Source: Raineya sp. (GTDB taxonomy: Bacteria; Bacteroidota; Bacteroidia; Cytophagales; Thermonemataceae). From it: a DNA stretch of 64,000 nucleotides. The translations under genes and the position numbers were made by a program. Under the pieces are notes generated by a model that was given only the letters and a program-made list of their open reading frames with translations, had not been told where the DNA came from and ran no database searches. Where the stretch lies: contig JALONN010000001.1 of assembly GCA_025454915.1 (NCBI GenBank), positions 186,001 through 250,000 of the forward strand, written 5' to 3'. Every line of letters begins with the position of its first letter. The first letter of the stretch is position 1. Positions 26,361 to 33,954 of this stretch are shown piece after piece.

Positions 26361-27176
26361 ATGAGAAATCCAATTCGTAGAAATCAAAATATAGGAACAA
26401 GCAAGCAAGGGGCTAAAAAACAATCCATTTTTAGTTTACCTTTTGATTCAAACAACTTGTTAGATTTTTATGAAAAATTAAGTTCATATCAAAAATTAGA
26501 AATTGACTTAGGAGATAAAAAAATATTATTTGTTGTAGAGGGTACAAAAAAAGATTTTATTCATGCTTGTAGTATTGAAGATGTTGTTTATATATTAAAA
26601 TCAATCGATTTTAAATATTGGAAAACATTAGAAATGATTGTTCTAAGACAACCTAAGAAAAAAGAGGTTTTTATTTCACCTGTTTGGGGTAGACTTATTT
26701 ATTCGTATTCTTTTGAAAATCAATATAAAAAAACTATTGTTTTAGAGAGTGTTAATTGTTTCAAAAAACTTAAATGGTCTAAGAAACTACATTCACAGGA
26801 ACAAAAAGAATTGGAGAGATTAAGAAAAGATGGTCATTTTATTCTTGAACAAAAAAATTATTATGAGATACAAATCAATATTGATAGTGCTCGTAATACA
26901 CAGCTATACAGGACTTTATTGCATGAAATAGGTCATTTGTATCACTTTGCCATTATAAACGAAGAAACATACAAAAAACTTCCATCATCTGAAAAAGAGT
27001 ATTTTGCTCATCAGTTTTCAGATGAACTGAAAAAAGAATTGGAAGAGCAACAAATAATACCTTTTAAAAGAAAACTAAATACGGAATTCTTACAGAATTA
27101 TAAATTAAATCAAGAAGATTTTGAAATACTTGAATTAAACAAAAACTTAAATAATAAGTTTATGAGTGATGAATGA
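26361..27176 (+). CDS. Zincin-like protein of unknown family (HEIGH)
   Basis: A 271-residue protein. The ATG at 26361 is chosen; the in-frame GTG at 26346 lies inside thyA. The first 150 residues are a charged, beta-rich region I do not recognise. At 188-192 is HEIGH within YRTLLHEIGHLYHFAI, a zinc-binding HExxH flanked by hydrophobic residues. About 20 residues on, EKEYFAHQFSDEL resembles the E-x-x-A-x-x-F element that supplies the third ligand in ImmA/IrrE-like peptidases (Glu213 candidate). It is cytoplasmic, with no signal peptide. It is a probable metallopeptidase by motif only. Confidence 0.6.
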   Translation: MRNPIRRNQNIGTSKQGAKKQSIFSLPFDSNNLLDFYEKLSSYQKLEIDLGDKKILFVVEGTKKDFIHACSIEDVVYILKSIDFKYWKTLEMIVLRQPKKKEVFISPVWGRLIYSYSFENQYKKTIVLESVNCFKKLKWSKKLHSQEQKELERLRKDGHFILEQKNYYEIQINIDSARNTQLYRTLLHEIGHLYHFAIINEETYKKLPSSEKEYFAHQFSDELKKELEEQQIIPFKRKLNTEFLQNYKLNQEDFEILELNKNLNNKFMSDE

Positions 27177-27227
27177 TAAAAAAATATTATTCATGGATAA
27201 GTTTTCACTGATAATTGTTAAAATATT

Positions 27228-27338
27228 ATGCCTTTCAAATATGCAGCCATCCTAATATTTACCCTTACCGCCTTAATTTGCGGAATAGGTTATTATTTAG
27301 ATTACAGAGACAAACACCCTAAAAAGAAAAAATCCTAA
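27228..27338 (+). CDS. Small single-helix membrane protein
   Basis: A 36-residue reading frame: MPFKYAAILIF then a hydrophobic helix (TLTALICGIGYYL), then a basic tail ending HPKKKKS. Its stop lies 11 bases before the dxr start, so it would be co-transcribed with dxr. Positive-inside topology puts the tail in the cytoplasm. No known family; support is the helix-plus-basic-tail design and position. Confidence 0.5.
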   Translation: MPFKYAAILIFTLTALICGIGYYLDYRDKHPKKKKS

Positions 27339-27349
27339 TTTTATTTTTT

Positions 27350-28510
27350 ATGCAGAAGAAAAGAGTTGCAATTTTAGGCTCTACTGGCTCTATTGGTACA
27401 CAAGCCTTAGACGTAATAGCAGCCAATCCCCATATTTTTGAAGTAGAAGTCCTGACAGCTCAAAATAATGCAGATTTGCTCATTGAACAAAGTTTGCAGT
27501 TTAAACCTAATACGGTCGTTATTGCCAATGATTCGCTTTATGGCAAAGTAGCAGAAGCTCTGCAACCCCATGATATTAAGGTATTTGCAGGTGCCAACGC
27601 CCTGAAATCTGTGGTGCAAATGGACACTGTGGATATTGTTCTGACGGCTCTTGTGGGTTTTGCAGGCTTAGAGCCTACTCTCAAAGCCATTGAAGCCCGA
27701 AAACCCATTGCACTGGCAAATAAAGAAACTCTCGTTGTAGCTGGAGCTATCATTACAGAAATGACAGAACGCTACAAAGTACCTATTTTGCCTGTGGACT
27801 CTGAACATTCGGCAATTTTTCAGTGTTTAGCTGGAGAATTTCATAATAAAATTGAAAAAATAATCCTGACAGCCTCTGGTGGACCTTTCAGAGGTAAAAA
27901 AAGAGAAGAACTTGCCCATGTAACCAAAGCTCAAGCTCTTAAACATCCTAACTGGTCTATGGGAGCTAAAATTACCATAGATTCAGCCTCACTCATGAAT
28001 AAAGGTTTGGAGGTAATAGAAGCTAAATGGCTTTTTTACTTAGAACCCTCTGAAATAGAGGTGATAGTTCATCCTCAATCTATTATACACTCTATTGTAC
28101 AATTTGAAGATGGCTCGATGAAGGCTCAAATGGGCTTACCCGACATGAAACTGCCTATTCAGTATGCACTGGCATATCCAAATCGTATTGCTTCTGATTT
28201 CCCAAGATTTGATTTTACAAAATATCCAAGTCTTACCTTTGAGCAACCCGATTTGGAAACATTTCGTAATCTGGGGCTTGCCTTTGAGGCTCTTAAAATG
28301 GGTGGAAATGCACCTTGTATTCTCAATGCAGCCAACGAAATAGCCGTTGAACTATTTTTAAAAGATGAAATTGGTTTTTTACAAATGTCAGATTTAGTAG
28401 AAAAGTGCTTACAAAAAATAGATTTTATCCAAAACCCTACAATTGAAAATTTACTCCATACAGATACTTATACACGACAAAAAGCAAGGGAGTGGAGTAA
28501 GCCATCGTAG
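27350..28510 (+). CDS. dxr: 1-deoxy-D-xylulose 5-phosphate reductoisomerase
   Basis: A 386-residue enzyme of the MEP isoprenoid pathway, turning DXP into MEP with NADPH. The NADPH loop is LGSTGSIGTQALDVI at residues 8-22; the metal and substrate sites include PVDSEHSAIFQCL, LTASGGPFRG, MNKGLEVIEAKWLF and HPQSIIHSIVQFEDGS. Full length and intact. It probably forms a unit with the small membrane protein just upstream; a hairpin and T run lie between it and the rhomboid gene. Confidence 0.97.
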   Translation: MQKKRVAILGSTGSIGTQALDVIAANPHIFEVEVLTAQNNADLLIEQSLQFKPNTVVIANDSLYGKVAEALQPHDIKVFAGANALKSVVQMDTVDIVLTALVGFAGLEPTLKAIEARKPIALANKETLVVAGAIITEMTERYKVPILPVDSEHSAIFQCLAGEFHNKIEKIILTASGGPFRGKKREELAHVTKAQALKHPNWSMGAKITIDSASLMNKGLEVIEAKWLFYLEPSEIEVIVHPQSIIHSIVQFEDGSMKAQMGLPDMKLPIQYALAYPNRIASDFPRFDFTKYPSLTFEQPDLETFRNLGLAFEALKMGGNAPCILNAANEIAVELFLKDEIGFLQMSDLVEKCLQKIDFIQNPTIENLLHTDTYTRQKAREWSKPS

Positions 28511-28517
28511 AAAAAAC

Positions 28518-28547
28518 TTGTTTCTCTGAAAAAAAAATCTAATTTTG
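28518..28547 (+). promoter_or_regulatory. Promoter of rhomboid gene
   Basis: TTG at 28518-28520 and TAATTTTG at 28540-28547 match the Bacteroidota -33 (TTTG/TTG) and -7 (TAnnTTTG) elements with a 19-base spacer. The -7 element runs directly into the hairpin at 28546. Confidence 0.6.
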
Positions 28548-28585
28548 TGATAGTGACTTTTTATTAAACGCTATCACATTTTTTT
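28546..28585 (+). terminator. Hairpin plus T run in front of rhomboid gene
   Basis: TGTGATAG (28546-28553) pairs with CTATCACA (28571-28578) over 8 bp, followed by seven T and then the ATG of the rhomboid gene. It can serve as the dxr terminator; because it also lies downstream of the rhomboid -7 box, it would be the leader of that transcript and could act as an attenuator. Confidence 0.55.
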
Positions 28586-29179
28586 ATGAGAATAACTTAC
28601 AATGCCCCTTTTACTCTTACCTTTGCTTTAGTGGCAACTATTGTCCATTTTCTTGGAATGGATTTTACAAAAAGCTTTTTTACAGTAGGTACTAGAATGG
28701 ATTTTGGCAATCCTTTGGACTACTTCAGGCTGTTTTCTCATGCAATGGGGCATGGTAGTTGGGATCACTTATTTGGAAATTTCTCTCTTATCCTCATTCT
28801 TGGACCTATTCTTGAAGAAAAATATGGAACTCAGCTCATCGTCTTAATGTCTTTTGTTACAGCCTTACTTACAGGCATTTTAAATGTTGCTTTTTTGGAT
28901 ACAGGTTTGCTTGGGGCAAGTGGAATAGTGTTTATGATGATACTTCTCTCTTCATTTACAAACATGAAAGCAAAAGTAATTCCTCTTACTTTTATTTTGG
29001 TATTAGTTTTGTTTGTAGGTAAGGAAGTATTGAATAGTTTTGAGCAAAACAATGTTTCTCAGTTTGCTCATATTTTTGGAGGTTTGTGTGGTAGTGTTTT
29101 TGGTTTCTATATAGGAAATTTAACAGATAAAGGCACAACAGCCTCAACCCCAACCAATACTAATACAACAGGTTTATAA
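28586..29179 (+). CDS. Rhomboid family intramembrane serine protease
   Basis: A 197-residue protein with six membrane helices. The catalytic dyad is Ser112 in LLGASGIVF and His162 in FAHIFGGLCG; the L1-loop/helix 2 region HGSWDHLFGNFSLILILGP carries the His-Asn residues of the oxyanion site. It cleaves membrane protein segments; target unknown. A polar C-terminal tail rich in Thr and Asn follows the last helix. It stands upstream of two secreted proteins, a chagasin-like protein and an astacin, on the same strand. Confidence 0.92.
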   Translation: MRITYNAPFTLTFALVATIVHFLGMDFTKSFFTVGTRMDFGNPLDYFRLFSHAMGHGSWDHLFGNFSLILILGPILEEKYGTQLIVLMSFVTALLTGILNVAFLDTGLLGASGIVFMMILLSSFTNMKAKVIPLTFILVLVLFVGKEVLNSFEQNNVSQFAHIFGGLCGSVFGFYIGNLTDKGTTASTPTNTNTTGL

Positions 29180-29200
29180 ATTTTAACAAACAAAAATATC

Positions 29201-29608
29201 ATGAAATCACTCATTTGCTCAGTATTAGCCTTTTTAATTGTTTCTTTTAGTTATGCTCAAGATGAAACAAAACCATTTAAACCAGAAAAAGGGATGGTAA
29301 ACCTTACTCCATTGGGTACAAAAAAAGTAACTTTAAAAGTAGGGCAGAAGGCATACATCCAATACAAAATGCACGCTTCAGTTGGTATTTGGGCAGATGT
29401 AACAAGTTCAGACGAAACAGTGTTAAAAATATCTAAAACCCATACTCGTTTTCATCAGAAACAGGTTGCGGGTATGGCAGGTGGAGATGCATCAACTGTA
29501 ACAGTAGTATTTGAGGCTGTCAAAGCAGGAAATTCTCAGGTAAAATGTGTCAATAAGTTTCGTTCAGAAGTAGAAAAAGAAACAGAAGTGGCTGTTGAAG
29601 TGAAATAA
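29201..29608 (+). CDS. Secreted chagasin-like (I42-type) Ig-fold protein
   Basis: A 135-residue protein with a signal peptide (SVLAFLIVSFSYAQ). The mature 110 residues follow the layout of inhibitor family I42: LKVGQKAYIQY, ASVGIWADVTSSDETVLKI, VAGMAGGD, VVFEAVKAGNSQVKCVNKF. The classic NPTTGY loop is replaced by HASVGIW, so cysteine-protease inhibition is doubtful. I give this only as a fold-level resemblance. It lies 22 bases before the astacin gene and may be an inhibitor or chaperone for it (inference). Confidence 0.55.
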   Translation: MKSLICSVLAFLIVSFSYAQDETKPFKPEKGMVNLTPLGTKKVTLKVGQKAYIQYKMHASVGIWADVTSSDETVLKISKTHTRFHQKQVAGMAGGDASTVTVVFEAVKAGNSQVKCVNKFRSEVEKETEVAVEVK

Positions 29609-29630
29609 TCACCATCAAAAAACAAAAATT

Positions 29631-31064
29631 ATGAAAAAATGGATCACTACATTATGCATCATTTTTTTGGGATATTGGACTTTTGCACAAGAACAATATA
29701 GTTATGACTTACCCCCCGAAAAAGAGAAGGCTATCAGTAAAAAAGCCATTACTACACAATTGCCCTTTAGCAAAAAACCTGCTAAAATTGAAGTGGATGT
29801 AGTAGGCAAAAATATGTTTTTCGAAGGAGATATTGCTGTTGCAGAAACACCCAAAGCAAAAGCTTTAGGGATAAAAGGGGATAATTATCGTTGGACAAAC
29901 TCTATTGTTCCGTATAAGATAGCTGAGGGACATCCTAGAAAAGAATTGATTTTACAAGCAATAGAACACATCAATGCCAAAACCAATGTGTGTATTGTTC
30001 CACAAAGCTCAGAAGCAAACTATGTAGAATTTGTTAATCAGGATAATGGTTGCTGGTCTTATGTAGGGATGATAGGAGGCAAACAGGTAATCAATGTGAG
30101 TGTTAATTGTCCTTTTGGCTCAGTTGTACACGAAATATGTCATGCAATAGGGATGTGGCACGAACATACTCGCCCAGATAGAGACAAATATGTCAAAATT
30201 AATTGGGACAATATTCCAGAAAAAAATAAGCATAATTATGAGGCAAGAACCTATGATAATAGTTTAGAGCTGGGAGATTATGATTATCAGTCTATTATGC
30301 ATTATGGAGCTTATGGGTTTAGCATCAATGGGCAGCCCACAATTACTTGTGTATCTACTTGCAATATTGGTCAAAGAGAGGGTTTAAGTAAAGGTGATAT
30401 CGAAGCCATCAATGAAATGTACCCCAAAGCAGGGTGTAGCAACAATACCAATGTTCAGAATAATAAAAAATTTGATATGGAAACCACTTATATTTTGCCT
30501 GAAAAACAGAAACAAGCAAAAATAATTCTTGAAATCAATAATAGTAGGCAAGAGCTGAGTGTAAGTCAGGAGGGAAATCTAAGAGGAGTACTCAAATTTA
30601 ATCTTCCCAAAGAAGGCAATTATACCTATAAAATTACTGTTGAAAGTACCAACCAAAACGGACAATCTAAAACAAAGTCTGTAACAGGAGAAACATGGAT
30701 TGCTGCTAATAAACTCTACGAAGTAGCCAATACTCTTGACCCTATGGGTGATATCAGTAATCTGGTACTTCAGGAAAGTACAGAACTGCCTGTAATGGTA
30801 AAACAAGGGGCTACTATTTATAATAGTACAGATAAAGAATTAGAGTTTGAACTTAGTGATGATAATCTGACTTGGCGTAAAGAAAAACTGGCTTCTAAAT
30901 CAGGGAAAAAATACAAATTTGGAGCTGGAAAACAATTGTATGGCTACTTAAGAGTTGCCACAGAAAATAAAGGCTATATTTATTATCAGGTATTATTACC
31001 TCGTGAATATCAGTTATTTTGGAATGAAACCCGACTGCGTTGGGATTTGACAGAACAGGAATAA
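29631..31064 (+). CDS. Secreted astacin-type metalloprotease (M12A)
   Basis: A 477-residue protein with a signal peptide (TLCIIFLGYWTFAQ), a propeptide of about 80 residues, then an astacin catalytic domain. The zinc motif is complete: HExxHxxGxxHE from His167 (HEICHAIGMWHEHTRPD), and the Met-turn is SIMHYG with Met223 and Tyr225. Two cysteines pair around the active site as in astacins. About 200 C-terminal residues form beta-rich domains of unknown role, with no type IX sorting domain obvious. It probably degrades extracellular protein. A terminator follows. Confidence 0.93.
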   Translation: MKKWITTLCIIFLGYWTFAQEQYSYDLPPEKEKAISKKAITTQLPFSKKPAKIEVDVVGKNMFFEGDIAVAETPKAKALGIKGDNYRWTNSIVPYKIAEGHPRKELILQAIEHINAKTNVCIVPQSSEANYVEFVNQDNGCWSYVGMIGGKQVINVSVNCPFGSVVHEICHAIGMWHEHTRPDRDKYVKINWDNIPEKNKHNYEARTYDNSLELGDYDYQSIMHYGAYGFSINGQPTITCVSTCNIGQREGLSKGDIEAINEMYPKAGCSNNTNVQNNKKFDMETTYILPEKQKQAKIILEINNSRQELSVSQEGNLRGVLKFNLPKEGNYTYKITVESTNQNGQSKTKSVTGETWIAANKLYEVANTLDPMGDISNLVLQESTELPVMVKQGATIYNSTDKELEFELSDDNLTWRKEKLASKSGKKYKFGAGKQLYGYLRVATENKGYIYYQVLLPREYQLFWNETRLRWDLTEQE

Positions 31065-31067
31065 ATC

Positions 31068-31098
31068 AAAAGGCTGCTAGTATAACTAACAGCCTTTT
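31068..31098 (+). terminator. Intrinsic terminator of astacin gene
   Basis: AAAAGGCTG (31068-31076) pairs with CAGCCTTTT (31090-31098), with an inner AGT/ACT pair in the loop, followed by ATCATTTTT. It lies just before the ABC ATPase start codon. Confidence 0.85.
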
Positions 31099-31152
31099 AT
31101 CATTTTTATGAAACAAAATAAATACAGTAGGCGTTCTTTTGTAAAAACACAC

Positions 31153-32127
31153 ATGCTTTCTCTTCAAAATATCTCAAAATCGTATAATGAGCAAAATATA
31201 GCTTTACAAGACATTAGTTTAGAAATAAAACAAGCTGAAATAGTTTTTATAGTAGGTGAAAGTGGTTCGGGAAAAAGCACTTTGGTAAAGATTATGGCTG
31301 GCTTACTCAATCCGGATGGTCAGAACGCAAGTATTTATCTAAATCAGGAAAAGTTATACCCAACCATCGAAAAACTGATAGCAGGTTATCCATCCATTAA
31401 AATACTTCAACAAAACAACCCACTTTTGCCATTTCATAATGTTTTTGAGAATCTAAGAATTCCTTTGCGTAGTTTTACAAAAGAATATCAGGAAAAACGA
31501 ATTGGTGAGCTTTTAAAACTATGCCATCTTCAAAAAGTTGCTCAAAAATTACCCAGAGAGCTTTCAGGTGGACAGCTACAACGAATTGCTTTGGCTCAAA
31601 CGTTAGCAGAAGAACCTTCAATTTTACTTTTGGATGAGCCTTTTAGCCATTTGGATACTTTTACCAAGAATACTATCCGAGAAGATATTTTTAAAATTCT
31701 ACGAAAACACAAAATTACAACAGTTTGTATCAGCCATGATACCCAAGAAGCCTTAAGTTATGCAGATAGGATTTTAGTCATAAAGGAAGGTAAAATTATT
31801 CAGCAAGGAACACCCGAAAATATCTACCAATACCCAAAAAACAGCTATATTGCTACTCTTTTTGGAAATGAAAATATTTTGAGTGCTGAATTTTCAAAAA
31901 AATACTTCAATAAGGCTAAAAAAGCGTGTATCCGAACAGAGCATATTCAGATAGCTTCCCAAAAAACACCATTACAGGCTGTTGTTCAATATCAAAAATA
32001 TATAGGCAGGGGTTATGAAATACTCTGTACCATCGAAAAACAAAAAATAAGGGTATATAGTCTTCAAAAAATTGAAAAAAAGTCTGTTTTTTTAGAAATA
32101 AATGAAGAAAATATACACTTTTTCTAA
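31153..32127 (+). CDS. ABC transporter ATP-binding protein, PotA/FbpC-like
   Basis: A 324-residue ATPase from the ATG at 31153 (MLSLQNISKSY); an in-frame ATG at 31108 gives a 15-residue basic extension that the family lacks. It has Walker A GESGSGKST, Q-loop, signature LSGGQLQRIALAQ, Walker B ILLLDEPFSHLD, and the H-loop SHDTQEALSYADRI. The C-terminal extension after QQGTPENIYQYPKNSYIATLFGN is the shortened TOBE-like part of ferric or polyamine importers. No permease or binding protein gene is close, so its transporter partners must lie elsewhere. Confidence 0.9.
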   Translation: MLSLQNISKSYNEQNIALQDISLEIKQAEIVFIVGESGSGKSTLVKIMAGLLNPDGQNASIYLNQEKLYPTIEKLIAGYPSIKILQQNNPLLPFHNVFENLRIPLRSFTKEYQEKRIGELLKLCHLQKVAQKLPRELSGGQLQRIALAQTLAEEPSILLLDEPFSHLDTFTKNTIREDIFKILRKHKITTVCISHDTQEALSYADRILVIKEGKIIQQGTPENIYQYPKNSYIATLFGNENILSAEFSKKYFNKAKKACIRTEHIQIASQKTPLQAVVQYQKYIGRGYEILCTIEKQKIRVYSLQKIEKKSVFLEINEENIHFF

Positions 32128-32145
32128 AAAGTTTATTCAAATATT

Positions 32146-33147
32146 CTATTGACAAACTTTATCAAGTATTTCATTGTATTTCTCTTGTAGCTTGGTGCAT
32201 TCATCCATTATTTTTTGTTGATTATTTCCAAAACGACTATCAATGGCTTTGGCTTCTAGAAGTATTTTTTTGAGAATAGGTAGTTTTTTTTCCAGACACG
32301 TAATTTGCTTTCTCAAATCGTTTTTTTGTTCAGCATTGAGTTGCTCGCTTTTGAAAGCCTCTTTGAGTGAAGGAAGGCTCTGTTCTATGACCATAATCAT
32401 TTGTTCATAAATAGTGGAACACTTGTAATCTGTTGTTCCATATTGTCCCAAATAAGAGGGTGTTTCTTGATTTTGAGAGTTAGGTTCTACATGGTTATTT
32501 CCTGATTGTGTGGGTATCTTAGGCATTTTTTGATATCCTGTACCATCAAAATTATGATTAAAAGGTGTAATATCTAATAAAGTTACTTCTCCATCAGAGT
32601 CTTTGAAATGTACGAGTAAATAATACACATTTTCATCGGGTTTGTAAAGGTATCCCACACCATACAAACCCAAAATATCTCCTTGGAGTTTACCTTGTAA
32701 ATTATAAGTTTTTTCGCCAATCCAGATAGAGAGAGTCCTGCCATCAGCTTTACCTATATATTCTTGTGCTGGGTATTTTCCAAAAGTTTGGCGTTTACCT
32801 GTTTTCTTAAAATCTTTCCAAAACTGCGTTGCTGTGTAGTTTTCTTTGCTCAAAGGCATTTCTAAGATATGTTTTTTGCCTTCTACCTGAACATATTGAG
32901 TCATTTTTTTGCTGTATTCTACCAACGAAAAAATGAGAGCATCTGCATTTTCTTGTGCCATCATTTGCCATGCTTTGGTATCCTGACCTGCATTTCCATT
33001 TTTTGTATTCAGATAAAAATAGCTTTCTGCTACTCCTTCTGAGTTTTTAATACGAAAAGAACCTTTGGCATTAAAAGTATAACTTTGAGCCAATACTTTA
33101 CAAGCTAAAAGTATTAAAGCAATAATTAAAGTGGTGTTTTTTTTCAT
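32146..33147 (-). CDS. Hypothetical secreted protein, third gene of OmpA unit
   Basis: A 333-residue protein with a signal peptide (LIIALILLACKVLAQ). I do not recognise it; the first 200 mature residues are beta-strand-rich (FNAKGSFRIKNSEG, ESYFYLNTKNG, TQYVQVEGKKHILEMPL, YKPDENVYYLLVHFKD), somewhat like the DUF4412-type secreted proteins of Bacteroidota. The last 90 residues are helical with Cys residues (CLEKKLPILKKILLEAK). It lies 18 bases after the lipoprotein gene and ends near the convergent ABC ATPase gene. Confidence 0.65.
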   Translation of the reverse strand: MKKNTTLIIALILLACKVLAQSYTFNAKGSFRIKNSEGVAESYFYLNTKNGNAGQDTKAWQMMAQENADALIFSLVEYSKKMTQYVQVEGKKHILEMPLSKENYTATQFWKDFKKTGKRQTFGKYPAQEYIGKADGRTLSIWIGEKTYNLQGKLQGDILGLYGVGYLYKPDENVYYLLVHFKDSDGEVTLLDITPFNHNFDGTGYQKMPKIPTQSGNNHVEPNSQNQETPSYLGQYGTTDYKCSTIYEQMIMVIEQSLPSLKEAFKSEQLNAEQKNDLRKQITCLEKKLPILKKILLEAKAIDSRFGNNQQKIMDECTKLQEKYNEILDKVCQ

Positions 33148-33165
33148 TTATTTAATGATGAAAGC

Positions 33166-33948
33166 TTATTTACATTTTTTGAGTACTTCTAAAGCAATTT
33201 TTTTTGCTATTTCAAGATTTTCTGCTCTATTTTTGAGGTCTATGCCTACTGACACCATGAAACTGTTACCATTTTTCAAAACGTACAATTCTACTCCTTC
33301 ACCAGTCATTTTAGTAGTAATAACAGCAGCAATTTCGCCAACACCATCCAAATATTCTACATTTCTGCCTTCTGTAAGCCCTTTTCCTAAATCTTTAGCA
33401 TTGTTCATCTGTTTATTATCAAATCCCTTTTCTTTGAGTTTTTCATCAGCTTTTTCAAAGGCTTGATTCATTTCCTCCTGACTTACATTTCTATACATTT
33501 GTTTAAAGGCTGATACACTCTTCATGGGGGCAAAACTTCCTATTTGTACATATCCACCCACAGGAACATCAATAGATAGATTTTCATTGATTTTCTTTTT
33601 GTAAGTTTTACCACTTTTATCTTGCCAAGAATACTGACAACTTGCATATTGTGAGCCTTTGTAGGGTTTGTCTTTGTTTTTACCCATTTCATGAAGACTT
33701 TTCATTGCATCTTCAGTCTTAATCTGATTAACATCAATATCTAAAATTTTTGCAATGGTTTCCTTTTCCATCAATTCACATGTTTTGGCTTGATAAGGAA
33801 TAAAACAACCCTCTCCACCATTCTTTGAAACAATATTTTCTACTTCTTTGGCTGTGGTTTCGTTTATACCTGCTTTTTGTTGAGTAGCCTCATTGCACGC
33901 TAAGAAAGCTATTATGAGAAATAAAGAAGTTATAATTATCTTTTTCAT
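33166..33948 (-). CDS. Hypothetical lipoprotein, second gene of OmpA unit
   Basis: A 260-residue protein with a lipoprotein signal (LFLIIAFLAC, Cys about residue 18). The mature part starts with a helix and CELMEKETIAKIL, then SCQYSWQDKSGK and a C-terminal VELYVLKNGNSFMVSVGIDLKN. This Cys-LxxxEI ... Cys-xW pattern recalls lipoproteins of the DUF3558 type (inference, weak). It is 6 bases downstream of the OmpA gene, so the three genes form one unit in the envelope. Confidence 0.65.
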   Translation of the reverse strand: MKKIIITSLFLIIAFLACNEATQQKAGINETTAKEVENIVSKNGGEGCFIPYQAKTCELMEKETIAKILDIDVNQIKTEDAMKSLHEMGKNKDKPYKGSQYASCQYSWQDKSGKTYKKKINENLSIDVPVGGYVQIGSFAPMKSVSAFKQMYRNVSQEEMNQAFEKADEKLKEKGFDNKQMNNAKDLGKGLTEGRNVEYLDGVGEIAAVITTKMTGEGVELYVLKNGNSFMVSVGIDLKNRAENLEIAKKIALEVLKKCK

Positions 33949-33954
33949 GTTTTT

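Noticed and set aside
28546..28585. CRISPR-like or tRNA-like element
   Set aside because: A single hairpin with a T run; no repeats, spacers or cloverleaf. No tRNA or CRISPR array was seen anywhere in the window.
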